DNA from: Duganella sp. OV510
Lineage (GTDB): Bacteria > Pseudomonadota > Gammaproteobacteria > Burkholderiales > Burkholderiaceae_D
Reading direction: 5' to 3'
NCBI RefSeq assembly: GCF_900100205.1
Contig: NZ_FNEQ01000001.1
Span: forward strand, 1,364,001-1,428,000
DNA: 64,000 nucleotides
Of the stretch, positions 25,990 to 34,284 are shown piece after piece (positions within the stretch are counted from its first letter, which is position 1; each line of letters opens with the position of its first letter). Position numbers and translations under genes: made by a program. The notes under the pieces were generated by a model that ran no database searches, was not told the DNA's origin, and saw only the letters and a program-made list of their open reading frames with translations.

Positions 25990-27547
25990 ACAGATCCCAT
26001 ACCTGGCTGCGGATGCGCTCCAGCAGCACGCGCAGGTCCGGTTCCAGCCGGCGGTCCTCCTCCACCGGCTTGATATCGGCCGCCAGCGCCTCCTGCATTG
26101 CCGTCAACGCGGCGTGCGGTTGCAACTCCGGGCTGGCCTGGCTACGCAGCCACACGCCCTGGCGCACAGTGATCAGCAGCGCGGCGACAACCTGCTCGGT
26201 CAACTCTAAAACCCGCAGGCAGTCGCGCGCGGCGATGGTGCCCATGCTGACCTTGTCCTGGTTATGGCACTCGGTCGAGCGTGAGAACACCGAAGCCGGC
26301 ATGGTCAGCTTGAGCGCTTCCGCAGTCCATGCCGAGGCGCTGATCTGCAAGGCTTTCAGTCCGTGGTTGATCGGCGCGCGCGCACCGGTGGCGCCCGACA
26401 GGTTGGCCGGCAAGCCGTGGTTGTAGCGGCTGTCCACCAGCAAGGCCATCTGGCGGTCCAGCAGGTCGGCCAGGTTGGCGACGGCGTTCTTCATGCCGTC
26501 CATGGCGAAAGCGATATGGCCACCGTAGAAATGGCCGCCGTGCAGCACGCGCTCGTTATCGGCATCGATCAGCGGATTATCGTTGGCGCTATTCAGTTCA
26601 TTCTCGATCGAACTGCGGAAGAACGGCATCGCATCCGCCAGTACGCCGATCACGTGCGGCGCGCAGCGGATTGAGTAGCGGTCTTGCAGGCGCTTGCCAT
26701 TGCGCTCCCAGGTATCGGTCGGCAAATCGCTGCGCAGCCATGCAGCCACCTGCTGCATGCCGTTGTGCGGCTTGGCCGAGAACAGCACTTCGTCGAAATG
26801 GTGGGCATTACCGTCCATCGCGAACGAGGCCATGGCGGTAATGCGGGTACTCAGCTTGGCCAGATAATCGGCCCGGTCGTAAGCCATGCAGGCCAGCGCC
26901 GTCATCACGGCGGTGCCATTCATGATGGCCAGACCTTCTTTCGGCCGCAGGCGCAACGGCGTGATGCCGGCTTCCTGCAAGGCTTGCGCTGCTGGCACTT
27001 GCACGCCATCGCGCCACACTTCGCGCTCGCCGCACAGCACCGCTGCCAGATAGGACAGCGGTGTCAGGTCGCCGCTGGCACCAACCGAGCCCTCGGACGG
27101 AATCAGCGGCAGCAGGCCAGCATCCAGCAGACGGGTAATTTGCAGCAGCAGCTCAACGCTAACGCCGGAATAGCCTTTGCTCAGCGACGCCAGGCGCGAT
27201 GCCAGAATGGCGCGCGATTGTGCTGGCGTGAAGTATTCACCCAGGCCGACGCCGTGGTAGGTGTACAGATGGTGCGGCAGGTCTGCCACCAGCTCAGGCG
27301 GAACGGTGACGGTGCAGGAATCGCCATAGCCGGTGGTCACGCCATAGATCGTGCCATCCTCGCGCAGCAGGCGTTCGAGGAAGTCGGCGCCACGCGCGAT
27401 GGCGGCGCGGAATTCAGGATCATCCGACAGTACCGCCGTGGCGCGGCCTTGCGCGATATCGACGATATCTTCAATCGTCAGGCGGTTGCGGTCGAAGCGC
27501 ACAGTGCGCGACGGTTTGTCGAGTTGGGCAATATCAGCGAGATGCAT
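25982..27547 (-). CDS. Aromatic amino-acid ammonia-lyase (HAL/TAL family) of the APE cluster
   Basis: Lyase of 521 aa, full length for the family. The MIO cofactor arises from Ala157-Ser158-Gly159 in GSVGASGDLTPLSYLA; the lid has IYGVTTGYGDSC with the catalytic Tyr. The selectivity pair that is Ser-His in histidine lyases and His-Leu in bacterial tyrosine lyases aligns with Tyr97-His98 (LYTYHGVGLGEYF), an unusual combination. ATG 27547 overlaps the acyltransferase stop by 14 bases and has GGAACG upstream. In aryl polyene clusters such an enzyme would make a cinnamate-type starter, 4-coumarate from Tyr being the likely product. Since hut genes are absent here, ordinary histidine degradation is less likely. 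Confidence 0.9.
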   Translation of the reverse strand: MHLADIAQLDKPSRTVRFDRNRLTIEDIVDIAQGRATAVLSDDPEFRAAIARGADFLERLLREDGTIYGVTTGYGDSCTVTVPPELVADLPHHLYTYHGVGLGEYFTPAQSRAILASRLASLSKGYSGVSVELLLQITRLLDAGLLPLIPSEGSVGASGDLTPLSYLAAVLCGEREVWRDGVQVPAAQALQEAGITPLRLRPKEGLAIMNGTAVMTALACMAYDRADYLAKLSTRITAMASFAMDGNAHHFDEVLFSAKPHNGMQQVAAWLRSDLPTDTWERNGKRLQDRYSIRCAPHVIGVLADAMPFFRSSIENELNSANDNPLIDADNERVLHGGHFYGGHIAFAMDGMKNAVANLADLLDRQMALLVDSRYNHGLPANLSGATGARAPINHGLKALQISASAWTAEALKLTMPASVFSRSTECHNQDKVSMGTIAARDCLRVLELTEQVVAALLITVRQGVWLRSQASPELQPHAALTAMQEALAADIKPVEEDRRLEPDLRVLLERIRSQVWDLYA

Positions 27548-28475
27548 CTGGGCGTTCCAATTGGGGTGAGTGCCAAAAATCATAATAGTTAAACCACTGC
27601 AGCGGCGCACGCAGGCAGTAGTGTTCCAAGCGTTGCGCGTAATCGGTGGCCAATTCATTGAACACGGCTTCGCGGCCGGCGCGCGGAATCCGCACCGCTT
27701 CGCGGAAGCGTTCGAAATACACGGCCGCACGCTTGCCTTCACGGATGGAGAACAGCAGGTAGACCGGGCATTGCAGTATGCTGGCCAGCACATACGGTCC
27801 GACCGGGAAAGCCGCCGGCGCGCCGATAAAGTCAGCCATCGCCACACGCGGATTGTGCGACACCGGCACACGGTCGCCGGCGATGACGACGAACTCTCCG
27901 CGCGCCACTCGCTCGGACAGCAGCATGGCGGTGGCGGGCGACATCTCCGTCACCTGCATCAGATTCATCTGGCTTGCGGGATTCAGTTTGCCCAGCATGT
28001 CATTGAAGGCTTGCGCGTGCTTGGTGTGCACTAGCACCGTCAGCTTGATGTCATGCCGCTGGCGTGACAGCACGCGGCACAGTTCCAGGTTGCCGAGGTG
28101 AGCGCAGATGAGCAGACCGCCCTTGCCCGCCGCTACAGCATCCGTAATCAGTTCGCCGCCGTGCAGTTCGACCTTGTCCACTTTGTACAAGCCGCCCCAC
28201 AGCAGCATCTTGTCCAGGATGCTTTCGCCAAAAGCGGCGAAGTGACGCAGGACACCGGGCAATTTTCTGCCGGTGTAGCGCGACACCCGTTGCAGGTATT
28301 CCTGCGATGCGCGGCGCGGCAGCGGCTTGGTCATCACGTACCAGCCCAGGATCGGATACAGAAACACGCGGAACGGCCAGCGGCCGAACACACGGCAAAT
28401 CCAGAACAGCAGGCGCATGCCAGCCACGAAGCTGATCTCGTTGATCGATGCCCAATGCAGTCCGCGCGCGCTCAT
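27534..28475 (-). CDS. LpxL-type lipid acyltransferase (acyltransferase half of ApeJ)
   Basis: Membrane-associated acyltransferase of 313 aa of the lipid A lauroyl/myristoyl transferase superfamily. The catalytic motif is HX4E in LLICAHLGNLELCRVL (about residues 120-135), and VIAGDRVPVSH is the second conserved block. ATG 28475 makes an ATGA overlap with the glycosyltransferase stop; the longer start at 28487 is less likely. In E. coli one protein (ApeJ) joins a family-2 glycosyltransferase to this acyltransferase; here they are two genes. The reaction probably joins the polyene acyl chain to a sugar or lipid anchor. Confidence 0.87.
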   Translation of the reverse strand: MSARGLHWASINEISFVAGMRLLFWICRVFGRWPFRVFLYPILGWYVMTKPLPRRASQEYLQRVSRYTGRKLPGVLRHFAAFGESILDKMLLWGGLYKVDKVELHGGELITDAVAAGKGGLLICAHLGNLELCRVLSRQRHDIKLTVLVHTKHAQAFNDMLGKLNPASQMNLMQVTEMSPATAMLLSERVARGEFVVIAGDRVPVSHNPRVAMADFIGAPAAFPVGPYVLASILQCPVYLLFSIREGKRAAVYFERFREAVRIPRAGREAVFNELATDYAQRLEHYCLRAPLQWFNYYDFWHSPQLERPDASR

Positions 28476-29215
28476 CGGGCTTGCCATTTTCGCGCCAGCA
28501 GTTTGGGAATGCGCGGCAGCATGCCGAAGAACAGCACCGTGTGCATCCAGGAGATCAGCACGTTATCGCGCCATACGCGGAAGTGCGACACGCCGTCCGA
28601 CGGGTAGGAAACGCGGGTGCCCAGATTGATCACTTGCGCGCCGTCCCAGAACAGCCGCACCAGGATATCGGTGTCGAAGTTCATGCGTTTGCCGATATGG
28701 CGGCGCGCCGCCAGCGCATTCACTGGCGCCACCGGATACACGCGGAAGCCGCACATGGAATCCTTGATATCGAGCGACAGCGTGTTGATCCACACCCAGA
28801 TATGCGTCGCGTAGCGGCCATACAGGCGCGCCTTCGGCACCGACTCGTCGTAGATCGGGTGGCCGGCAATGATGGCTTGCGGATGCGCCGCAGCCTGCGC
28901 CAGGAACACAGGCACGTCACCAGTCTGGTGCTGGCCATCGGCGTCGATTTGCAGCACATGGGTGTAGCCCAGTTCCGCCGCGCGGCGGAAGCCCGCCAGC
29001 ACGGCAGCGCCCTTGCCCTGATTGTGCGGCAGGCGCACCAGCGTGACTTTTGCCGCATGCTCACGCGCCAGCGCATCCAGCACGGCGGCGCAGTCTGCAT
29101 TGCTGCCGTCATCCACCAGCAGGACTGGCACGCCATGCCGCAGCAGGCCGTCCAGCACAGCGCCAATGGCGTGTTCGTGGTTGTACACCGGAACAACGAT
29201 GCAAGGCTTAAACAT
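28472..29215 (-). CDS. Family 2 glycosyltransferase (glycosyltransferase half of ApeJ)
   Basis: Cytoplasmic GT-A glycosyltransferase of 247 aa. MFKPCIVVPVYNHEHAIGAVLDGLL opens the fold, LLVDDGSNADC binds the nucleotide, and VLQIDADGQHQTGDVPVFL holds the D-x-D metal site. There is a hydrophobic C-terminal stretch (NVLISWMHTVLFFGMLPRIPKLLA) that may contact the membrane. ATG 29215 was chosen because it overlaps the ligase stop by 8 bases. Together with the following acyltransferase it corresponds to E. coli ApeJ. The sugar donor is unknown. Confidence 0.88.
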   Translation of the reverse strand: MFKPCIVVPVYNHEHAIGAVLDGLLRHGVPVLLVDDGSNADCAAVLDALAREHAAKVTLVRLPHNQGKGAAVLAGFRRAAELGYTHVLQIDADGQHQTGDVPVFLAQAAAHPQAIIAGHPIYDESVPKARLYGRYATHIWVWINTLSLDIKDSMCGFRVYPVAPVNALAARRHIGKRMNFDTDILVRLFWDGAQVINLGTRVSYPSDGVSHFRVWRDNVLISWMHTVLFFGMLPRIPKLLARKWQAR

Positions 29216-30962
29216 CCACATCCTCCAGCATGACACGGCCGCTTGCATGCTGGCCGGCTGCGGACATGAAGCGGAAATTCAGGCTGTTCTTGACGGTATC
29301 GTAGACCAGCTCCAGCTGCACCGGCATCTCCGGCTGTATCACCTGCTGGAACTTGAGCGCATGGATGCCTCTGAAGCGCGTGGGCAGCGTAAAGAACTGG
29401 CGGCCATAGTGCATCGCCCAGTCGATCTGCACCACACCGGGCAGGATCGGGGCAACGTCGAAATGACCATCGAAGTACAGCAGGTTTGCTGGTGCGCTGA
29501 TTTCCAGCAGCACGCGCGCGGACTCACGCTCCAGTTCACGCATGCGCGGGAAACGCGGACGGTTGCTCGCGCCGTCCTCGTTGTCCAGCAAGGCCTGCAA
29601 CGCGGCCAGTGTGATCTTGCCTTGCGCGTTGACCGGAATCTGGTCGAGGTAGCGCCAGCGGCGTGGCAGCGCGACTGCTTCGACGGTGGTCGCCAGCACG
29701 CTGCGCAGCCGCGTATTCAGCGCATTCTTGCCTTGCTCTTCCAGCAGCGCGCGACCGGCAGGTGCAGGCACGATCAAGGCGGCCAGGCGCTGGCGTTCGC
29801 CGGTTTCCGGCTCGCACAGGATAACGCGCGCTTCGGCGACCAGGCCTGACGCCAGCAACGCGGCTTCCATCGCTGTCAGAGAAATCCGCTTTTCTTCAAT
29901 CTTGACGATGCGGTCTGCGCGACCCAGCAGCAGGAAGCGCGACGGGCCGCTATGAGCAACACGCTCGGCACGATCGGCCAGCGTCAGCCAGCCGTCGTCA
30001 GGCAGATGCAGCGAGCGCACTTCCAGCGTGGCGTCTTCTTCGTTGATGCGCCAATCGACAGTGGGGAACGGCAGCCAGGAGTCATCGCCGCAGCGGCTGC
30101 GCTGGCGCCAGGCGATGCCACCGGTCTCGGAGCTGCCATATACTTCGATCGGCACCTCGCCCAGCAAGGCGCCGGTTGAAAACGCCGTCTCTTCAGGCAG
30201 TGGGCCGCCGGACGAGAACACGCCGCGCAGCATGCGTGCGGCGCCGCTCCAGTCCAGATGTTCCGGCAGGCGTTTCAGGTGGGCCGGGCTGGCGACCAAT
30301 ACGCACGGGCCAGCAGCCATTGCGGGCGCCAGTTCTTCATGGAAGGCGATGCTCAGCGCGTGGATGGCGCGCGCGCTGCTCAAAGGCCACAACACCTTGA
30401 ACAGCAAGCCGTAGATGTGTTGATGCGACACCGTCGCCAGTACGGCGGCGTCGCCCACGGCGCGGCCGAACAGCTGCTCCAGCGTCGCTACCTCGCTGGC
30501 AATTTGCGACATTTTTTTGGGGATGGCTTGCGCTGTGCCGGTGCTGCCGGAGGTGAATACCACCAGCGCCGGAAGATCGCTGGCCAGTGCGCGGGCTGGC
30601 ATATCGCCCGCGCTGCCATTCGCCGCCTGTGGCTGCAAGGGCTGCAATGCCGCCGGAAATTGACCGAGGAAGCCATCGACTTGCGCGCGCAGCGAAGCGC
30701 AGCTTGCCTCCAGCGTGTCAGCACTCAGCCAGATGGTTTTGCCGGCATGCCAGGCGCCCAGCAGCGCCGCGCCGAATTCGATGCTGTCATCCAGGTACAG
30801 CGCGTAGTTGCGCCCCGCCTGTGCGCGCAGCAGCGCATGCCAGTCGCGCACGCGCGTCAGGAACTGTGCGTTGCTGACCGCCACACCGGCACGCCAGCCA
30901 AGCAATCCATGGGCAGGTCGCGCCGCAATCGCGGCGGCGAGATCTTCAATACGGTCAGACAT
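29208..30962 (-). CDS. Acyl/aryl-ACP ligase fused to a FabZ-like dehydratase (ApeH-ApeI fusion)
   Basis: Protein of 584 aa with two domains. Residues about 1-455 are an ANL-type AMP ligase with the P-loop VVFTSGSTGTAQAIPKKM, motif VYGSSETGG and GRADRIVKIEEKRIS; it would load the aryl starter onto an ACP. Residues about 480-584 are a hot-dog dehydratase with the FabZ motif LLYFDGHFDVAPILPGVVQIDWAM and its catalytic His. In E. coli these are separate (ApeH, ApeI). ATG 30962 is used since it overlaps the stop of the membrane protein by 8 bases. The fused dehydratase is the expected partner of the ApeP-like protein. Confidence 0.92.
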   Translation of the reverse strand: MSDRIEDLAAAIAARPAHGLLGWRAGVAVSNAQFLTRVRDWHALLRAQAGRNYALYLDDSIEFGAALLGAWHAGKTIWLSADTLEASCASLRAQVDGFLGQFPAALQPLQPQAANGSAGDMPARALASDLPALVVFTSGSTGTAQAIPKKMSQIASEVATLEQLFGRAVGDAAVLATVSHQHIYGLLFKVLWPLSSARAIHALSIAFHEELAPAMAAGPCVLVASPAHLKRLPEHLDWSGAARMLRGVFSSGGPLPEETAFSTGALLGEVPIEVYGSSETGGIAWRQRSRCGDDSWLPFPTVDWRINEEDATLEVRSLHLPDDGWLTLADRAERVAHSGPSRFLLLGRADRIVKIEEKRISLTAMEAALLASGLVAEARVILCEPETGERQRLAALIVPAPAGRALLEEQGKNALNTRLRSVLATTVEAVALPRRWRYLDQIPVNAQGKITLAALQALLDNEDGASNRPRFPRMRELERESARVLLEISAPANLLYFDGHFDVAPILPGVVQIDWAMHYGRQFFTLPTRFRGIHALKFQQVIQPEMPVQLELVYDTVKNSLNFRFMSAAGQHASGRVMLEDVDV

Positions 30963-31500
30963 GATGCGAACGCTTGAAACGCAGACGGACCAGATACTCG
31001 GCGCCAAACAGCACCGCCATCAGCACGTACGAAATCACACCGGTGTACAGCGACCAGACGGCCTCCGTCGCCCACAGCGCGGTGCCCAGCGCAAGCGCGC
31101 CATTGACGATAAAGAAGCCGCACCATACCTGCGTCACGGTGCGCATGTATGCCTGCGCCACCGGCGGAAAATCGCCGCCGCGCAGGCGCGCCATGCGCTC
31201 GACCGCAGACACCGGAGTGGTCAGGCTATAGCCAAAACCCGCCAGCAACGCCATGTTCACCAGCACCGGATACAGCTTCAACGGCAACAGCATATTGCTC
31301 CAGATGGCGCAGGCCACCAGCACCAGTGCGCCAGCCACCGACCAGCGCGCGACGCCACTCAGCTTCAGCGCCGGCAGGCGCGTGGCAGCAGCCAGCAACA
31401 GCAGACCGGCCAGCCAGCGCGGCTCCACCTGTCCGTGGCCAAACCAGATCGCTAATGGATACAACAGCGTAATCGCCGCTGTTAATACAGTCATCGGCAT
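30955..31500 (-). CDS. apeG: Polytopic membrane protein, COG4648 type (ApeG-like)
   Basis: Inner-membrane protein of 181 aa with about five to six hydrophobic helices (TAAITLLYPLAIWFG, WLAGLLLLAAATRL, WSVAGALVLVACAIW, LYPVLVNMALLAGFGYSL, FFIVNGALALGTALW, LYTGVISYVLMAVLFGAEYLV). GYSLTTPVSAVERMARL is the conserved loop of this small family, found almost only in aryl polyene clusters. It starts 5 bases after the second ACP. Its role is unknown; it might seat the cytosolic synthase at the membrane (inference). Confidence 0.88.
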   Translation of the reverse strand: MPMTVLTAAITLLYPLAIWFGHGQVEPRWLAGLLLLAAATRLPALKLSGVARWSVAGALVLVACAIWSNMLLPLKLYPVLVNMALLAGFGYSLTTPVSAVERMARLRGGDFPPVAQAYMRTVTQVWCGFFIVNGALALGTALWATEAVWSLYTGVISYVLMAVLFGAEYLVRLRFKRSHHV

Positions 31501-31505
31501 CGTGC

Positions 31506-31775
31506 TTATGCTGCCTGCTCCGTCATGCCGGCCAGCGCATCGACCACGTCGCCGATAGTGCGAATGGTCTTGAACACTTCCGGCTGCAGGCGCTTGCCGG
31601 TCAACTGCTTCAGTTTCACCGCCAGGTCGACCGCGTCGATGCTGTCGATATCCAGGTCGGAATACAGGTTCGACTCGGCCGTCAGTTCGGCTTTGTCGAG
31701 TTCAAACATATCTGCCAGCAGGTCGACCACCCAGGTCTGCAACTGCTGTTTATTCATTTCACTCAGGTCGATCAT
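31506..31775 (-). CDS. apeF: Acyl carrier protein 2 of the APE cluster (ApeF-like)
   Basis: Carrier protein of 89 aa. The phosphopantetheine Ser is in YSDLDIDSIDAVDLAVKL, the standard D-S-I-D arm site at the start of helix 2. ATG 31775 is chosen because AAGGGGA lies at perfect spacing just upstream; the open frame extends 11 codons further but overlaps the first ACP. It should be activated by the phosphopantetheinyl transferase at 16138-16761 and carry starter or growing polyene. Confidence 0.92.
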   Translation of the reverse strand: MIDLSEMNKQQLQTWVVDLLADMFELDKAELTAESNLYSDLDIDSIDAVDLAVKLKQLTGKRLQPEVFKTIRTIGDVVDALAGMTEQAA

Positions 31776-31785
31776 GTACTTCCCC

Positions 31786-32040
31786 TTACTTTTTTCTATG
31801 ACTTTCAATCATCGCCGCCAACGCCTGCACCGAGGCAAAATGACGGCGGGTATCTTCCGAATCTGCGGACAGAGAGATCCCGTACTTCTTTTGCAGCGCC
31901 ACGCCCAGCTCCAGCGCATCGATCGAATCGAGGCCCAGGCCGTCGACAAACAACGGCGCCGCGCTGTCGATATCGTCGGGCGTAATGTCCTCCAGCTGGA
32001 GCACATCGATAATCAGTTCTTTCACTTCCAGTTCAAGCAT
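31786..32040 (-). CDS. apeE: Acyl carrier protein 1 of the APE cluster (ApeE-like)
   Basis: Acidic carrier protein of 84 aa, MLELEVKELIIDVLQLEDITPDDID at the start and the prosthetic-group Ser in GLGLDSIDALELGVAL. Its start overlaps the stop of the acyltransferase gene by 8 bases. The presence of two distinct ACPs side by side is the rule in aryl polyene clusters; in E. coli the two have different duties, one for elongation and one probably for starter or transfer. Confidence 0.92.
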   Translation of the reverse strand: MLELEVKELIIDVLQLEDITPDDIDSAAPLFVDGLGLDSIDALELGVALQKKYGISLSADSEDTRRHFASVQALAAMIESHRKK

Positions 32041-32818
32041 GGCTTTGATACTTCCCCGTAAAATAATTTTGTAAAAACTCGGTCAGCTGTCGCGCCGCCA
32101 TTACTTCGCTGGCGCCGCCTTCGGTAAAGCTGCTGACCGCCACATCATCCAGCACGTCAATGCGCATCAACACACGGCGTGGCGGCACCCGCCACCATTT
32201 TTCGCCCTTGCCCAGCGTGACCGGCTCGCAGCGGATCAGCACCGGCGTCATGTCGCGCGCACCGCGCACCGCGATATTGGCTGCGCCGCGCTTCATGCTG
32301 ATCACGCCATTGCCCGGCGTGCGCGTCCCTTCCGGGAACACGATCAGGTTATTGCCGCGTTCCAGCGAGGCGATGCAGTCCTCCACCAGTTCCGCGCCGC
32401 CTTCGTTATTGATATACCCTGCCGCCCGCACCGGCCCGCGCGTGAACGGGTTGTTCCACAACGCGCCCTTGACGATGCAGTCGGCGTTCTTGACGAAGGC
32501 CATCAGGAACACGGTATCGATCAGCGTCGGGTGATTCGCCAGGATCAGCAAGCCGCCGCGTTCCAGCTTTTCCAGCCCGCTGATCTCATAACGCAGCACG
32601 CCCAATGCGCGCATCAAATCCACATACGCGCGGAAGGCGCGGCGTATCACCGTGCGCGCCGCCTTGATCCTGCGCTCGGGCTGCCGCACCATCAGATTCA
32701 GTAGCGGGAACACCAGCAGCCGCAGCACCAGGCCGCCGACACCAAACACCACAAAACTCAAGCCTGTCGCAAACACCCGCCAGTACAGTCCGCAGCGCGC
32801 CAGCAGCGCCTCAAGCAT
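32033..32818 (-). CDS. apeD: PlsC-like lysophospholipid acyltransferase (ApeD-like)
   Basis: Membrane acyltransferase of 261 aa. An N-terminal hydrophobic segment (VFATGLSFVVFGVGGLVLRLLVFPLL) precedes the catalytic HX4D motif in LLILANHPTLIDTVFLM and the acceptor motif VFPEGTRTPGNG. ATG 32818 overlaps the chain-length-factor stop by 8 bases. In the APE pathway it is proposed to attach the polyene or an extra fatty chain to a glycerolipid anchor; the acceptor here is not known. Confidence 0.9.
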   Translation of the reverse strand: MLEALLARCGLYWRVFATGLSFVVFGVGGLVLRLLVFPLLNLMVRQPERRIKAARTVIRRAFRAYVDLMRALGVLRYEISGLEKLERGGLLILANHPTLIDTVFLMAFVKNADCIVKGALWNNPFTRGPVRAAGYINNEGGAELVEDCIASLERGNNLIVFPEGTRTPGNGVISMKRGAANIAVRGARDMTPVLIRCEPVTLGKGEKWWRVPPRRVLMRIDVLDDVAVSSFTEGGASEVMAARQLTEFLQNYFTGKYQSHA

Positions 32819-33542
32819 CGCGGCTCCAATGCCAGCGCAAGCGCCCGTCGCAGCGCTCCATGCTGCGTGCACCGCTTTGATGGAAGGCCGCCACCTGCAA
32901 GCCGCCCGGCATGCCGCCTTTCGGCGCATCGTCGCAAGCGCTCCAGTTCAGCGCGATCGCGCCGTCATCGGCGGCGGTCATCAGCCAGGCCCACGCAAAA
33001 GGCTGCTCTTCGCACGACTCGAAAGGCGTAAACAGCGCCGGCAACGGACAATCGCACGCCACCAGCAGCACCGCCGGCGCACCATCGGCCAACAGGCCGC
33101 AGGCTTCGATCACTGCATGCTCGATCGTCGCCTCGCCGGACGCCAGCGCAATGTGGTTGGCGCGATCGGCACGCGCAATGGTGAACAAGCCGGGAATCGC
33201 GTTGTGCACCGCCATGCCAAAAGCCGTCGGCGACAACGCCTCGCCCTTCGCCAGATCGGTCAGCAACTCCACCGCGCGCGCCACGTCGCCATGGCGCGAA
33301 CAGAATACGGTAGGAATATCGCCAAGGCCGTCCAGGCACTGATAAGCCACTTCCAGCGCCATCTTGCCGAGGAAGCCGGCACGCCGGCGCAGCATCGGCG
33401 GCATCGGCTTCACGCCTGGCTCTTCGCCTGGAACGATGGCATACGGCGCCTTCGACCAGGCAGCCCATGCTTCGCGGGAGGTCAGGCCGGGCGCCCATTG
33501 GGCGTGCCGGGCTATGGAGAATCGAACGCCAGGGGAGCGCAT
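32811..33542 (-). CDS. apeC: Ketosynthase chain-length factor (ApeC-like)
   Basis: Truncated ketosynthase-like protein of 243 aa, the size typical of this factor and about 60 percent of a full KS. It keeps the N-terminal half fold (GVRFSIARHAQWAPGLTSREAW, TVFCSRHGD, SPTAFGMAVHNAIPGLFTIARAD) but has no catalytic Cys-His-His set. In E. coli it dimerises with ApeO and sets chain length. It is the first gene of the leftward APE string and is preceded by the promoter at 33599-33628. No good ribosome site precedes the ATG. The nearby rraB-like gene diverges from it. Confidence 0.9.
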   Translation of the reverse strand: MRSPGVRFSIARHAQWAPGLTSREAWAAWSKAPYAIVPGEEPGVKPMPPMLRRRAGFLGKMALEVAYQCLDGLGDIPTVFCSRHGDVARAVELLTDLAKGEALSPTAFGMAVHNAIPGLFTIARADRANHIALASGEATIEHAVIEACGLLADGAPAVLLVACDCPLPALFTPFESCEEQPFAWAWLMTAADDGAIALNWSACDDAPKGGMPGGLQVAAFHQSGARSMERCDGRLRWHWSRDA

Positions 33543-33598
33543 GTTGGTGATTTGTCTAGAGCAAGAAAGAAAATAAATGCAACTGGCGCACTTTTCAA

Positions 33599-33628
33599 AT
33601 TATAAACGAGCGGTCTCAGCCAAGCCAA
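33599..33628 (-). promoter_or_regulatory. Putative sigma-70 promoter of the APE operon
   Basis: On the minus strand a perfect TATAAT (33599-33604) is preceded by TTGGCT (33623-33628) with an 18-bp spacer, placing transcription start about 50 bases before the apeC start codon. The divergent region up to 33811 is AT-rich compared with its surroundings, but no clear regulator palindrome was found. Confidence 0.6.
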
Positions 33629-33811
33629 AATAAATAGATCCCAGGAAACTTTTTTATTGATATCGCTCTAAAGTTGTGCACAATCACGCACAAATACTCT
33701 CCAAAATCCACGCTTTTTGAGCAGAAAGCGGCAAATGTTACGTTACACGCGCCAACCGTCAGGTAAATCGTGCGCGCGGTAAAATACAGCCTGGAACTTC
33801 AAGGAATACAT

Positions 33812-34153
33812 ATGATTAGCAAAGAAGAAATGGTCACGCTGTTTGACGACATGAAGGCGAATGCCCCATGGGATATCACCAAGCCACTGCTGTGGGGTTA
33901 CTTTTTCGCCGACGCCGACAAGGCCAAGCTGGAAGCGGCGCAAGCGCTGTTGAAAGCCAAGGGCTACCAGATCGTCGGCATCTACGATTCCAAGCAGGAG
34001 GGCGACAACCCGGCGCTGTGGTGGTTGCATATCGAAAAGGTTGAAAAGCACACGGTCGACACGCTGCACGCCCGCAACCAGGAATTCTACAAATTCGCTG
34101 AAGAACACCAGCTGGAATCCTACGACGGCATGGACGTCGGCCCCGCCGCCTGA
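33812..34153 (+). CDS. RraB-family protein (RNase E inhibitor B-like)
   Basis: Small acidic cytoplasmic protein of 113 aa. MISKEEMVTLFDDMKANAPWDITKPLLWGYFFADADKAKLEAAQALLKAKGYQIVGI and WWLHIEKVEKHTVDTLHARNQEFYKFAEEHQLESYDGMDVGP match the ferredoxin-like RraB/DUF695 pattern, including the conserved L-W-G-Y-F-F and Y-D-G-M-D-V-G-P segments. In E. coli RraB binds RNase E and alters its cleavage choice. ATG 33812 has a GGAA site upstream; the longer frame is unlikely. It diverges from the APE operon and is followed by the glrK operon after 131 bases. Confidence 0.86.
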   Translation: MISKEEMVTLFDDMKANAPWDITKPLLWGYFFADADKAKLEAAQALLKAKGYQIVGIYDSKQEGDNPALWWLHIEKVEKHTVDTLHARNQEFYKFAEEHQLESYDGMDVGPAA

Positions 34154-34284
34154 TCCGATGCGGCGAAGCGCGCTGGCCACCCCGGCCGGCGCTCCGCCCA
34201 CGCGCATGGAGCCCGCCAATCGTGCAGGCTCCCGCCGTGGTTTGGCCTTATTATTCAGTCAATATGGCCTTTTTCTGACCCACA

